Origin: Porphyromonas circumdentaria
Lineage (GTDB): Bacteria > Bacteroidota > Bacteroidia > Bacteroidales > Porphyromonadaceae
NCBI RefSeq assembly: GCF_900167105.1
Contig: NZ_FUXE01000006.1
Coordinates: forward strand, 1-64,000
Length of the DNA stretch: 64,000 bases
Direction of reading: 5' to 3'
A program made the position numbers and the translations under genes. The notes beneath the pieces were generated by a model. It was given only the letters and a program-made list of their open reading frames with translations. It did no database searches and was not told the DNA's origin. Shown here one piece after another: positions 47,845 through 57,327 of this stretch (its first letter is position 1; each line of letters opens with the position of its first letter).

Positions 47845-48735
47845 ATGGAAACCTATAAGATATTAGATGGGAAAAAAATCTCAGACGAGATAAAAAAAGA
47901 GATTGCTTTAGAGGTCGAAAAGATTGTAAGCAACGGAGGTAAACGCCCTCACTTGGCTGCCATTTTGGTAGGGCACGACGGAGGAAGTGAAACTTATGTT
48001 GCTTCTAAAGTAAAGTCTTGTGAGGAAGTCGGCTTTGCCTCCTCTTTGATACGCTTTGAAAGCGACGTTACAGAGGAGCAATTGTTGGCTACGATAGATC
48101 AGTTAAACAATGATCCAGAGGTTGATGGTTTCATTGTACAGTTGCCTCTTCCTAAGCATATAGATGAGCAGAGAGTTATAGAGCGCGTGGACTACCGCAA
48201 GGATGTGGATGGTTTTCATCCCATCAATGTAGGTCGTATGAGTATTGGTCTGCCCTGTTTTGTTTCGGCTACTCCTCAGGGCATTGTAGAGCTTCTTCGT
48301 CGCTATGAAATACCTACATCAGGTAAACATTGTGTTGTTTTAGGTCGTAGCAATATTGTTGGTAAGCCTATTGCTCAGCTTTTAGCTCAAAAGGGGTATC
48401 CTGGAGATTGTACTGTGACGGTGTGTCATAGTCGCACACAAGGCTTGAAGGAGATGTGCCAATCGGCAGATATAATCATTGCGGCATTGGGAAGTCCCGA
48501 GTTTGTTACTAAAGACATGATTAAGCCTGGTGCTGTGGTAGTAGATGTGGGTACTACGAGAGTTCCCGATAGCACACGCAAGAGTGGATTCCGCCTGACA
48601 GGAGACGTTAAGTTTGACGAGGTCGCTCCTCTTTGCTCCTACATAACTCCTGTACCTGGAGGGGTTGGTCCCATGACCATCGTCTCTCTTATGATGAATA
48701 CCTTGAAGGCAGGACAGAAAATACTATTCAATTAA
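47845..48735 (+). CDS. folD: Methylenetetrahydrofolate dehydrogenase/cyclohydrolase
   Basis: This 296-residue bifunctional enzyme interconverts methylene-, methenyl- and formyl-tetrahydrofolate. [20 protein letters not shown] includes the YVASK catalytic lysine. [15 protein letters not shown] and [14 protein letters not shown] follow, with the nucleotide site [17 protein letters not shown] and the late [19 protein letters not shown]. The length is normal. It links with Fhs at 37431 to complete the one-carbon route. A hairpin at 48743-48781 follows. Confidence 0.97.
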   Translation: METYKILDGKKISDEIKKEIALEVEKIVSNGGKRPHLAAILVGHDGGSETYVASKVKSCEEVGFASSLIRFESDVTEEQLLATIDQLNNDPEVDGFIVQLPLPKHIDEQRVIERVDYRKDVDGFHPINVGRMSIGLPCFVSATPQGIVELLRRYEIPTSGKHCVVLGRSNIVGKPIAQLLAQKGYPGDCTVTVCHSRTQGLKEMCQSADIIIAALGSPEFVTKDMIKPGAVVVDVGTTRVPDSTRKSGFRLTGDVKFDEVAPLCSYITPVPGGVGPMTIVSLMMNTLKAGQKILFN

Positions 48736-48742
48736 ACTCTAA

Positions 48743-48781
48743 CCCCCTCTTTCACTCTTTTCTATAAAGAGGGTAGGGGGA
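48743..48781 (+). terminator. Possible terminator after folD
   Basis: CCCTCTTT (48745-48752) pairs with AAAGAGGG (48766-48773), and outer C and G runs can extend it. There is no strong T tract, so it may be a weak terminator or an mRNA end structure. Confidence 0.4.
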
Positions 48782-48843
48782 GATCTTCTTTTCTCGAGTA
48801 AGTATTTAGTGGATAGTTTGTTTTTTAGCAAATAGATAGACCT

Positions 48844-49731
48844 GTGGCACATATTCTTATTATTCATCCAGCCTCTCTCAGCGATGTTTGTTTGTCGCTA
48901 GACTTGATTTACTCTATTGCTCAAAGCTATCCACAACACCAATTCACTTATCTTCTTAAGCCCTCAATTACTGGTATTGTGGTCGCTCCTCCCAAAAATT
49001 TGGAGCCTATGACCATAGATTTGAGGAGAAACGATGGCACGCTACGGGGAATGCTTGTCTTAGGACGCAAACTTCTATACGAGAGGTTTGATTATATCTT
49101 CGATTTGTACAACAATAAGCAGACTCGCTTTTTGGGGGGCTATCTTCGTCTTTTTGGGAGTGTAAAGTACTATGCGGTACCTAAAAGATATTCGTTTCGA
49201 TCTTCTCTTTTGACCGACTACATCCCTTACAAGAGTGGAGGGGAGTACCTCCGAGTTTATAGAGACCTTTTCGAGAGAGCTCGCTTTTTCCCCACAGAGA
49301 CCCATTCGATAACAGAGGGTAAATTGAAAAATACATCGTTGCTACCCCAGCATGCTATTGGGTTTGCGCCTCTGAAAAAACAAGATAGAGAGTTGTCTTG
49401 GGAGGAAATATACAGTAAGGCTACTTATATCCGTCAGCTTTTTTCGAAACCAGTATTGATTTTCGGTCTCAATAAGAGCGACTTTTCTACTTTCCCAAAA
49501 GATGTAGAGAGAGGATTAGACAACATACACATGGTTTCCAATCTCTCTTTTTCGCAAGAGTTGGCACTATTAGCTTCTTTGGATCTCTTTGTGGGGGTGG
49601 ATGCATCGTCGATTCGAATGGCAGAATTGGTGAAAGTACCTACATTCTTTATAGAGGATTTATCTTGCCTCGAAAGGAAAATCTTTTTAGCAAAAGAACA
49701 ACTAACAGAGTTTATAACAACACAACAATAG
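48844..49731 (+). CDS. Glycosyltransferase family 9 (heptosyltransferase-like)
   Basis: The 295-residue protein has the GT9 layout. The N-terminal half begins HILIIHPASLSDVCLSLDLI, like the HIGD/LGD start of ADP-heptose transferases. The C-terminal half has SNLSFSQELALLASLDLFVG, VDASSIRMAELVKVPTFFI, close to the D-S-G-P/H-A region that holds the donor, but with DASS rather than DTGP. It likely adds a sugar to the LPS core. The start is GTG 48844; no ATG lies before the conserved start. It is slightly short for the family (about 330). Confidence 0.8.
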   Translation: MAHILIIHPASLSDVCLSLDLIYSIAQSYPQHQFTYLLKPSITGIVVAPPKNLEPMTIDLRRNDGTLRGMLVLGRKLLYERFDYIFDLYNNKQTRFLGGYLRLFGSVKYYAVPKRYSFRSSLLTDYIPYKSGGEYLRVYRDLFERARFFPTETHSITEGKLKNTSLLPQHAIGFAPLKKQDRELSWEEIYSKATYIRQLFSKPVLIFGLNKSDFSTFPKDVERGLDNIHMVSNLSFSQELALLASLDLFVGVDASSIRMAELVKVPTFFIEDLSCLERKIFLAKEQLTEFITTQQ

Positions 49732-49741
49732 GATACACTGC

Positions 49742-50329
49742 ATGAACATGAGAATTAACAAACTTCTAAGTGAGACAGGATTAGGCTCACGAAGAGAAGT
49801 AGAGGCTTTGATTTTAGAGGGGCGCGTAATGGTTAATGGCGTTTTGGCAGAGCTGGCAGATGTGATAGAGGAGGACGATGTAGTAACTCTTGATGGAGAA
49901 GAGTTGCCCGTACGAGACCTAATCAGAGAGTTTGCAGCCGAGCAGAAGATGCAATTGGCGCAGAAAGCCCCTATTCGCATAGGGAGTGAGTACGTAGACT
50001 TGGACGAGGATGACCATTATCGTCGTAAGAATTTTTCTAATCGTGGTAGTAGTAATCATGCAGCAAGAGGGGCGAAATCCTCTCGTACAGGTTTCAAATC
50101 GTCAACCAGTAAGCCTGCCAAGTTTAGAAAACATTGGGAAGAAGAAGAATCAGGAGCGGATGCAGTAAGAAAACATACCGATAGTAGGTCCCCACAAAAA
50201 GGAGAAAGACGAGAAAAGAGCTTCTATCCGCATCGCAATCGAGAGGAGCATAACTTTTCGGATGGAAAGAAAAAGCCTTATTCTCAGGGTAATAAGTTTT
50301 CTTCCCCTCAAAAAAAGAAAAGGGTTTGA
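49742..50329 (+). CDS. S4-domain RNA-binding protein with basic tail
   Basis: The 195-residue protein starts with an S4 domain (about residues 3-60, INKLLSETGLGSRREVEALI, then VMVNGVLAELADVIEEDDVV) closely like that of RsuA/RluB pseudouridine synthases. The catalytic domain with its aspartate motif is absent. Instead it has a linker and a disordered, lysine/arginine/serine-rich tail (about 95-195). It may bind rRNA or a ribosome-assembly intermediate. A frameshifted catalytic domain is unlikely, since the next gene (phosphatase) begins 37 bases later. It follows the GT9 gene by 10 bases. Confidence 0.8.
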   Translation: MNMRINKLLSETGLGSRREVEALILEGRVMVNGVLAELADVIEEDDVVTLDGEELPVRDLIREFAAEQKMQLAQKAPIRIGSEYVDLDEDDHYRRKNFSNRGSSNHAARGAKSSRTGFKSSTSKPAKFRKHWEEEESGADAVRKHTDSRSPQKGERREKSFYPHRNREEHNFSDGKKKPYSQGNKFSSPQKKKRV

Positions 50330-50365
50330 TCAAGGGACTCTACTCAAAAGAATGTTTTAGAGATT

Positions 50366-50902
50366 ATGAAAGTTAGCTTAGTACGTCATACATCGGTGCT
50401 TTTGGATGGCAACCAGTTTTGCTATGGTGCTACGGATGTTGATGTTATACCCGAAAATTTTGAGCGTGAGGCCGAGGGGGCTCGAAAGGCGATTGTGCAG
50501 TTACAGCCCGATGCCGTTTTTACAAGTCCACTACAGAGAGCTGTAAGATTGGCTTCCTACTGTGGTTATCCAGAGGCTCAAAGAGATGATCGCCTTAAGG
50601 AGATGAATTTTGGGGATTGGGAGGGAAGACCTTGGACGGAGATTCTTACTACAGAGGATGTTCCTGACTTCTTCTCTTATTACATCAACAATCCTACCCC
50701 CAATGGGGAGTCTCTAAAGGATCAACTCAATCGAGTACATCATTTCTTTGAAGAAAAGAAACGCGAGAAGCACAAGCATATATTGCTCTTTTGCCATGGA
50801 GGGGTGATCAACTGTGCTCGTACCCTTGTTGGAGAGACTACGATAGAGAAAGCGTTTGCCTCTCTGCCTGGTTTTGCGTCGCACACTTTATTGGAGTTTT
50901 AG
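50366..50902 (+). CDS. Histidine phosphatase family protein (alpha-ribazole phosphatase-like)
   Basis: The 178-residue protein is a phosphoglycerate mutase-type histidine phosphatase. The first motif reads VRHTSVLLDGNQFCYGATDV (RHT rather than RHG), a form seen in CobC-like enzymes that dephosphorylate alpha-ribazole phosphate in cobalamin assembly. FTSPLQRAVRLA and LFCHGGVINCARTL hold the other active-site arginine and histidine. No cobalamin genes are nearby, so the CobC role is only suggested. Confidence 0.85.
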   Translation: MKVSLVRHTSVLLDGNQFCYGATDVDVIPENFEREAEGARKAIVQLQPDAVFTSPLQRAVRLASYCGYPEAQRDDRLKEMNFGDWEGRPWTEILTTEDVPDFFSYYINNPTPNGESLKDQLNRVHHFFEEKKREKHKHILLFCHGGVINCARTLVGETTIEKAFASLPGFASHTLLEF

Positions 50903-50954
50903 ACCGATTGTTTGAGAAACGTTTAGAGTATAGAGTACTAACTCTATCGCTGTT

Positions 50955-51386
50955 ATGGGACGAATATTAGCTATTGACTATGGAGTAAATCGCACAGGAC
51001 TGGCGGTTACAGATCCTCTTAGAATTATTCCAGGAGGCCTTACGACTGTAGCGACCTCGGAGCTACTTTCTTTCCTTACGAGGTATATCTCCGCCGAAAA
51101 AGTTGATCTTATAGTTGTTGGGCATCCTACGCAAATGAATAGTGAGGAGAGTGAGACGATGAAGAAAATACGCCCTTTAGTGGCGCAACTACAAGAGACG
51201 TTTCCTCAAGCCAAGGTAGTTTTATATGATGAACGCTTTACTTCCAAACTGGCTCAACGTACCATTTTGGAGAGTGGCATGGGGAAGATGAAAAGGAGAA
51301 ATAAGGCATTAGTAGATGAAGTTAGTGCCGTTATTATACTTCAATCTTATATGGAATCTTTGGAGTATAAACAGTTAAATCAGTAA
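50955..51386 (+). CDS. ruvX: Putative pre-16S rRNA nuclease / Holliday junction resolvase RuvX (YqgF)
   Basis: This 143-residue RNase H-fold protein belongs to the YqgF family, whose E. coli member trims the 5' end of 16S r[18 protein letters not shown] holds the first aspartate, [14 protein letters not shown] the catalytic glutamate, and [15 protein letters not shown] the final acidic residue. The length is normal. def starts 5 bases after it, so both genes are probably on one transcript. Together with the S4 protein and ABC-F, the neighbourhood leans towards translation. Confidence 0.93.
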   Translation: MGRILAIDYGVNRTGLAVTDPLRIIPGGLTTVATSELLSFLTRYISAEKVDLIVVGHPTQMNSEESETMKKIRPLVAQLQETFPQAKVVLYDERFTSKLAQRTILESGMGKMKRRNKALVDEVSAVIILQSYMESLEYKQLNQ

Positions 51387-51391
51387 AGAGT

Positions 51392-51964
51392 ATGTTACCA
51401 GTATATTTATATGGGCACCCAGTTTTGAGAGAGGTGGCACAAGATATTACACCAGAATACCCAGGCTTGAAAGAACTTATACAGTCCATGTGGATTTCTA
51501 TGTATGAATCGGATGGAATCGGGTTGGCCGCTCCTCAAATAGGTAAGTCTATTCGCCTGTTGGTTATTGATGCTACCCCTATGGCAGATGTTTTCCCAGA
51601 GTGTAAAGATTTTAAGACTGTGATGATAAATGCACATATTACAGACTTTAGCGAGGATACGCTTGCCGAAGATGAAGGGTGTTTGAGTCTTCCTGGAATA
51701 CACGAGAAGGTTATCCGTCCTAAAGGTATTACGATTGAGTACTTAGACGAAAACTTTACTCCTCAAACAAAAACGTTCTCTGGCTTTGCTGCAAGAGTTA
51801 TACAGCACGAGTATGATCATTTAGAAGGGATCGTTTTTACCGATCGTATTAGCCCTCTTCGCAAGAAGCTTATCAAAAACAAATTAGCCAATATCGAGAG
51901 CGGAAGAGTGCGTCCTCATTATCCTGTTGTGATAGCTCCTCCCAAGAAGAAGTCTAACAGGTAG
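51392..51964 (+). CDS. def: Peptide deformylase
   Basis: This 190-residue metalloenzyme removes formyl from the first methionine of new proteins. All three family motifs are present: [10 protein letters not shown] (42-51), EGCLSLPG (C97 binds metal) and QHEYDHLEG (H139, catalytic E140, H143). It sits 5 bases after ruvX and 17 before the TPR protein. The length is usual for Bacteroidetes deformylases. Confidence 0.97.
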   Translation: MLPVYLYGHPVLREVAQDITPEYPGLKELIQSMWISMYESDGIGLAAPQIGKSIRLLVIDATPMADVFPECKDFKTVMINAHITDFSEDTLAEDEGCLSLPGIHEKVIRPKGITIEYLDENFTPQTKTFSGFAARVIQHEYDHLEGIVFTDRISPLRKKLIKNKLANIESGRVRPHYPVVIAPPKKKSNR

Positions 51965-51981
51965 TTTTTCTCTTTATTTTG

Positions 51982-54018
51982 ATGAAAGCTTTTCTGTCTT
52001 TTTTTGTTGCTCTGTTTCTATTCATTTCTATGGCATTTGCCCAGATTGATGTAAACAGAGTGATGACTATTGGTCAGAATGCTCTTTTTTTCAATGATTA
52101 TCTCGTCTCAATAGGCTATTTCAACCAAGTAATAGAACTGCGCCCCTGGATGGCAGATCCCTATTATTTCAGAGCTCTTTCCAAGTTTATGTTGGAAGAC
52201 TATAAGGGAGCTGAAGAGGATGCTGGATGGGCGATAGAGCGGAACGCTTTCATTGCTAAGGCATATTTGGTGCGAGGACTATCACAAAGGGCTCTAAAGG
52301 ATAATGCTCAAGCCGTTGTCAATTTGAAGAAAGCCTACGAGTTTCTTCCAGATGACGTAGAGGTGGCATTGAGTTTGGCTGAAGCACTCTTTGGGGACAA
52401 ACAGTATGAAGAGAGTGCCAATACCATTGATAAACTGCTACAGAAAGATAAAAAGAACAAATATGCCTATTTGCTGAAAGGTGATCTCCTGCTGCAGAGT
52501 AGAGACACTGTTTCGGCTATGGCAGCCATCAAAAACTCTCTTTCGATAGACTCCACACAAGCGCAGGCTTATGCCTCTCTGGGCTATCTTTCGGCACAGA
52601 AGAAAGAGTACAAAGAGGCCTTGTCTTTTCTAAACAGTGCCATTTTTTATGAGCCTAACGACAAGAATTTTTATATTAACCGCGGCTTGGTGAGATATCA
52701 CTCCAACGATTATGAGGGGGCTATTGACGATTACTCTCGGGCTATTCAAATCGCCCCCAACGATCTAACGGCACGTTACAATAGAGCTTTGCTATTAGCC
52801 TCTTTGGGAGATGCCAATAATGCCTTGGCCGATTTACAGCATGTGTTAAAGCAACGCCCCAACGACTATATGGCTTTGTACAATCAAGGTCTTTTAAGCA
52901 TGGATATTGGCGACTATAAAACAGCACTAAAGAGCTTTAATCGGGTTTTGGAGCGTTATCCTAATTTCTTGATGGGATTGTTGGCGAGGGCAGAAGTAAA
53001 AAAAGCGTTGGGTGATTTGGCGGGCTCAGACCGAGATTTATGGCAGGCAGAACAGCAGCAAAGAAGGAAGAACTTCAAAAAGAAAGCTCCCAAGACGATA
53101 GCAAAAGAGACCCGTAGCGAGGAGGAAGAAGCGATAGATGCCTATAATCAACTGATTGAGACTACAGAGACTTCGCTTGCTCAAACTTCTCTTCATGTAC
53201 CACAGTCTTTGCGGGGTAAGATACAGAATCGAGAGGTGGCATTAGAGCCCTTGGACTTCTTTACTCTAAGCTATTTCCCGCCTGTCTCAAAGGGAGGACT
53301 TACTCCTCGTCTCTACTACAGTGCCCTTGTGGAGGAGTATAACGATGCACACACCTTGCCCAAGCGATTATCTCTAACCCCATCGGGCCAGATTATAGAT
53401 ACTTTAGATATCCAGCTTTTACAGCAGGAACTCCAATTTCTCAATAGTGCTGCAAAAAAAACAGAAGAGGTTTACTTTCGTTTAGGGATAGCGGCGTTTC
53501 TTTTGCAAGATGTAGAATTGGCAGAGCGCGCACTCTCGGAGGCTATAAGGTTAAATCCCAAACAACCTCTATTCTTCTTTGCTCGTGCAGCGGTACGTAA
53601 GCGTACGTTGGAGTTGAGTAGAGGCAGTGCCGAGCAAGAAGCCTCTCCTTTGGATCGTAAAACCCATGTTATGGGAGTTTCTTCCCTCTCGGGGCTCTCT
53701 TCGCAGCCGAGCAAAACTCCTTCTTTGAGTTACGAACAGATTCGTTCGGACTTGGATAACGTTTTAGCAAAATCACCTAAGTTTTATTATGCCTATTATA
53801 ACCGTGCTGTCTTATTGGAGAGAATGGGACAGAAAGCCTTGGCTTTGGAAGATTATAATAGAGCTTTGGAGGGATTAGAACATCCCGAGATTTACTTTAA
53901 TAGGGGGCTTTTATTCCTTTTCCTCGGCAAAAAAGAGGAGGCAATCAAAGACCTGAGAAAAGCGGGAGAGGGAGGAATATATCAAGCCTATAGTATCATC
54001 AAAAAGACTCGACAATGA
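51982..54018 (+). CDS. Secreted TPR-repeat protein of unknown function
   Basis: The 678-residue protein has a signal peptide (about residues 1-20, ending SMAFAQ). Some ten tetratricopeptide repeats run from about 30 to 375, e.g. YFNQVIELRPWMADPYYFRA and AINQ-like units such as DDYSRAIQIAPNDLTARYNR. A linker with low complexity (about 380-420) is followed by a domain with ALEPLDFFTLSYFPPVSKGG, and further TPRs to the end (DLDNVLAKSPKFYYAYYNRA). The start is ATG 51982; a TTG at 51979 adds one residue only. It is probably periplasmic and scaffolds partners. The ABC-F gene overlaps its stop by 4 bases. Confidence 0.85.
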   Translation: MKAFLSFFVALFLFISMAFAQIDVNRVMTIGQNALFFNDYLVSIGYFNQVIELRPWMADPYYFRALSKFMLEDYKGAEEDAGWAIERNAFIAKAYLVRGLSQRALKDNAQAVVNLKKAYEFLPDDVEVALSLAEALFGDKQYEESANTIDKLLQKDKKNKYAYLLKGDLLLQSRDTVSAMAAIKNSLSIDSTQAQAYASLGYLSAQKKEYKEALSFLNSAIFYEPNDKNFYINRGLVRYHSNDYEGAIDDYSRAIQIAPNDLTARYNRALLLASLGDANNALADLQHVLKQRPNDYMALYNQGLLSMDIGDYKTALKSFNRVLERYPNFLMGLLARAEVKKALGDLAGSDRDLWQAEQQQRRKNFKKKAPKTIAKETRSEEEEAIDAYNQLIETTETSLAQTSLHVPQSLRGKIQNREVALEPLDFFTLSYFPPVSKGGLTPRLYYSALVEEYNDAHTLPKRLSLTPSGQIIDTLDIQLLQQELQFLNSAAKKTEEVYFRLGIAAFLLQDVELAERALSEAIRLNPKQPLFFFARAAVRKRTLELSRGSAEQEASPLDRKTHVMGVSSLSGLSSQPSKTPSLSYEQIRSDLDNVLAKSPKFYYAYYNRAVLLERMGQKALALEDYNRALEGLEHPEIYFNRGLLFLFLGKKEEAIKDLRKAGEGGIYQAYSIIKKTRQ

Positions 54019-55934
54019 TTGCAGTCAATCATCTAACCGTAGACTTCGGAAAGCAACTATTATTCGACGACGTAACATTTGTAGTTTCTGCCAAAGAGCG
54101 TGTAGCTCTGGTGGGGAAGAATGGGGCAGGAAAATCTACTCTACTAAAGTTAATCGCAGGCAAGGAGGAACCCACGAGCGGTTCCATTGCTCGTCAGAAA
54201 GATTTGACCATCGGGTATCTACCGCAAGTGATGTCTCTTGTAGACGAGTGCTCTGTAATAGAGGAGACCGAGAAAGTATTTGCCTCGCTACAGGATTTGA
54301 AGAGAGAGGTAGACCTTTTGGCGCAGGAAATGGAGCAACGTACCGACTTCGATAGCGATGCCTATAAAGAGTTGATTGAACGCTTCTCGCACCAAAACGA
54401 GAAACTACTTCTTTTGGGACAGGGGAATTACAGAGCAGAGGTAGAGCGCACTTTACTCGGCTTGGGGTTTGAACGTAGCGACTTCGAGCGACCTACCCGA
54501 GAGTTCAGCGGAGGGTGGCGCATGCGTATCGAGTTGGCAAAGATACTTTTACAGAGACCTGATTTGCTTCTCTTAGATGAGCCGACCAATCACCTCGACA
54601 TTGAGTCTATCGAATGGCTGGAGCAATTCATCAAGACCTCGGGGGTTACCCTACTTTTGGTCTCGCACGACCGTGCTTTTTTGGATGCGACTACTACACG
54701 AACCATCGAAATAGAGTTGGGGCGCATTTACGACTATAAAACCAACTACTCTCATTATGTGACGTTGCGCCACGAACGTTTGGAACAGCAACGCAGAGCC
54801 TATGAAAATCAGGCGAAGAAGATTGAGGAGACGGAGGCTTTTATCGAACGCTTCCGCTACAAGGCGACCAAGTCGATTCAGGTGCAGAGCCGTATCAAAC
54901 AGTTGGAGAAGATAGACCGCATAGAGCTGGATATACTCGATGAGAGTGCTATGCACTTTCGCTTTCCTCCTGCCGAGCGTTCGGGAGATTTTCCTTTGAT
55001 TATAGAGCAGCTTGCCAAGAGTTATGGGGAGCATCGTGTCTTTTCAGAGGTCGATATGACACTTCGCCGAGGCGACAAAGTTGCTTTTGTTGGGAAAAAC
55101 GGTGCTGGTAAGTCCACATTGGTCAAGTGTATTATGGGGCAGATTGCGGACTATACGGGGCAACTCAAAATAGGGCACAATATAAGGATTGCCTACTTCT
55201 CGCAGAACAGAGCACAGGAGTTGGACCCCCAGCTGACAATACGAGACACCGTAGACCGTGCTGCCATAGGCCCCGTTCGTGAGAAGATAAACAACCTACT
55301 CGGAGCCTTTATGTTTGGTGGCGAATTGGCAGATAAACCTGTCTCTGTACTTAGTGGGGGTGAGAGAGCGCGTTTGGCTATTTTGATATTACTGCTTGAG
55401 CCTGCCAACCTACTCATACTGGACGAACCGACCAACCACTTGGATATGCGCTCGAAAGATGTTCTTAAGGAAGCGATTAAAACTTTTGAGGGAACGGTTA
55501 TTGTCGTTTCGCACGATAGAGATTTTCTTGATGGCTTGGTCGATCAGGTTTTCGAGTTCTCTCATGGGAGGGTTATCCCCCATTTGGGCGGCATCTACGA
55601 TTATCTGCAAAAGCGTCGTTTAGAGAGCCTTGCTCAGTTGGAGGCTAAAACGGAGCCTGCTCTTAAAACAGCAAAAGAAAATGGTAACTCCTCAAAAGAG
55701 AGCTACCAAGAGCAGAAAGAAAAGGCGCGTCAGCAACGCAACTTAGAGCGGGCTGCCGAAAAGGCCGAGGCGAAAGTAGCCGAACTGGAGGGGGAGTTAA
55801 AAGAGATTGAGCAGGCACTCTCTCAATCGGGCGCGACATCGGATAACAACCTTTTTGCACGCTATGATACGCTACAAAAGGCTTTGCAAGAGGCAATGGA
55901 TGAGTGGGAAGAACTCATGATGCTGATGGAGTAG
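54015..55934 (+). CDS. ABC-F family ATPase
   Basis: This 639-residue cytoplasmic protein has two ATPase cassettes and no membrane part, as in ABC-F proteins that act on the ribosome. Cassette 1 has Walker A GKNGAGKST (34-42) and signature FSGGWRMRIELAKIL. Cassette 2 has GKNGAGKST again, LSGGERARLAILILL and LILDEPTNHLDM. The linker between them is basic and coiled. A long C-terminal coiled coil (about 540-639) is as in Uup/YdiF-type members. Translation is likely coupled to the TPR gene (ATGA overlap). Whether it is a housekeeping factor or gives antibiotic protection cannot be told. Confidence 0.92.
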   Translation: MIAVNHLTVDFGKQLLFDDVTFVVSAKERVALVGKNGAGKSTLLKLIAGKEEPTSGSIARQKDLTIGYLPQVMSLVDECSVIEETEKVFASLQDLKREVDLLAQEMEQRTDFDSDAYKELIERFSHQNEKLLLLGQGNYRAEVERTLLGLGFERSDFERPTREFSGGWRMRIELAKILLQRPDLLLLDEPTNHLDIESIEWLEQFIKTSGVTLLLVSHDRAFLDATTTRTIEIELGRIYDYKTNYSHYVTLRHERLEQQRRAYENQAKKIEETEAFIERFRYKATKSIQVQSRIKQLEKIDRIELDILDESAMHFRFPPAERSGDFPLIIEQLAKSYGEHRVFSEVDMTLRRGDKVAFVGKNGAGKSTLVKCIMGQIADYTGQLKIGHNIRIAYFSQNRAQELDPQLTIRDTVDRAAIGPVREKINNLLGAFMFGGELADKPVSVLSGGERARLAILILLLEPANLLILDEPTNHLDMRSKDVLKEAIKTFEGTVIVVSHDRDFLDGLVDQVFEFSHGRVIPHLGGIYDYLQKRRLESLAQLEAKTEPALKTAKENGNSSKESYQEQKEKARQQRNLERAAEKAEAKVAELEGELKEIEQALSQSGATSDNNLFARYDTLQKALQEAMDEWEELMMLME

Positions 55935-56032
55935 TGCCTTCATGCACCGATACTTGGCTGTTAAAAATCTGTTTCAATAGATTTTTGCAGGCCAAGGGAA
56001 TAAGGTTGCTATTACGGAACTTTGATAAAAAT

Positions 56033-56066
56033 CCCCTTGAAACTCTATTTGCAGAGTTTCAAGGGG
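56033..56066 (-). terminator. Terminator after the M43-like protease gene
   Basis: CCCCTTGAAACTC (56033-56045) pairs perfectly with GAGTTTCAAGGGG (56054-56066), a 13-bp stem with an 8-base loop. On the minus strand it is followed by ATTTTTA. It lies in the 186-base convergent gap and could also stop plus-strand transcription, though without a T tract there. Confidence 0.8.
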
Positions 56067-56120
56067 CAATAATTGTCTCTTTATAATAAGTGCAAGGCTA
56101 TAAGGAAATAGATAGAGCCT

Positions 56121-57323
56121 CTACTTTTCTATATTAACCTGGAATACTCCTCCTTTTCCCACTACAAATCCCTTTTTAATTTCCAACTCTTTACAGGATA
56201 CGAATAGAGCTTTTTCGGGAGGTATAGTAAGAGTTTCGTTGGGAGCAATAACAACCTTACGGGCGATAACACTTTTATTGTTTGAGAAATTCCTAACAAT
56301 CTCTGTCTCCTTTCTTATGTTTCCTTTTTTGTAGAAGTGCATTTCAGGGTTAGTGAGGCGTATATGCATCTTAGCGATTTGTTGAGGAGTTATAGCTGCT
56401 GGTATCCCTGATCCGTAGTCCATGAGGTTATTACTCTTGGTTTTCCAGCGATCTCCGTCAGGTATTATTGTATCTGTTTCTGCATAACGGGTCTTTACCC
56501 AATAGTGTCCTGGATCGCGATCCTTTACTTTGATAATTTCTAACGCGTAATCCTTTGCTTCTTTTGAGGTTGGAGTATCGCTACAGTCATCGTTTCTTCC
56601 TCGCACCATTGAATGATACAGGCTTAAACAATGCCCTAATTCATGAGCTAAAGTTCTTACCTGAATAGCATAACTGTAAACGGGCTCTTGAGGATTGTTT
56701 TGAAGTTTGTTGTAATCATTTAGGTAACTACACCAGTTATTATAAAGAATTAGATAGGTGCCAGGAAGAGATGCTATCCCAGAATATCTAATATTGTGTC
56801 CTCCCTTCCCATAGATATACACTTCAAAGCAATCGTCTGGATTCTTTTTGTGGATATCATGAGTTGATTTAAGACCAGGACCCTGGGACGGAAATCCTAC
56901 ATCGAAAAAGACTCCAGAGAGCTGTATCTTAATTTTAGCAGGGCGCACTTCCACCGTATTGCCAGGTATAAGAAACATCTTTGAGTTGGATTCGAGTATT
57001 TCGTTGGTACTTTTTACGAGTCTTTCTGCATATTGATACCCATTTTCAAGCCCAGAACCTTCGGGCATAGAAGGATGGAAGTTGCGCAGGGTGTCTAAGA
57101 AAATAATGTCATTGGGATGGAGCACAAAGTGCACATTAACTCGTATAACTTGCTCTTGATGCTCGTTTGCCAACACAATCCTTTCCCATTGAGCTAATTC
57201 ACTCTCTCGAATTCGAGGGATTCTACCTGTTCTCGTGCCACACCCATCCTCTTGAGCTTGTAGCGAGAGGGAGATGCCTTGAAAGAGAAACAGTAGAAAA
57301 AAGATATACTTTAAGTACTTCAT
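56121..57323 (-). CDS. Secreted M43-like (pappalysin) metalloprotease
   Basis: The 400-residue protein has a signal peptide (about residues 1-23, ending LSLQAQE) and a metzincin zinc site HELGHCLSLYH (H227, E228, H231, H237). The position normally G in HExxHxxGxxH is S. The Met-turn NNLMDYG (M301) supports the M43 pappalysin group. The C-terminal part (about 350-400, ISVAPNE-like start and LEIKKGFVVGKGGVFQVNI) resembles the short beta repeats with a G-F/G-A pattern often found at ends of Bacteroidetes surface proteins. It lies 4 bases after the S74 gene, so both may be one operon and act at the cell surface. Confidence 0.85.
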   Translation of the reverse strand: MKYLKYIFFLLFLFQGISLSLQAQEDGCGTRTGRIPRIRESELAQWERIVLANEHQEQVIRVNVHFVLHPNDIIFLDTLRNFHPSMPEGSGLENGYQYAERLVKSTNEILESNSKMFLIPGNTVEVRPAKIKIQLSGVFFDVGFPSQGPGLKSTHDIHKKNPDDCFEVYIYGKGGHNIRYSGIASLPGTYLILYNNWCSYLNDYNKLQNNPQEPVYSYAIQVRTLAHELGHCLSLYHSMVRGRNDDCSDTPTSKEAKDYALEIIKVKDRDPGHYWVKTRYAETDTIIPDGDRWKTKSNNLMDYGSGIPAAITPQQIAKMHIRLTNPEMHFYKKGNIRKETEIVRNFSNNKSVIARKVVIAPNETLTIPPEKALFVSCKELEIKKGFVVGKGGVFQVNIEK

Positions 57324-57327
57324 ACGT

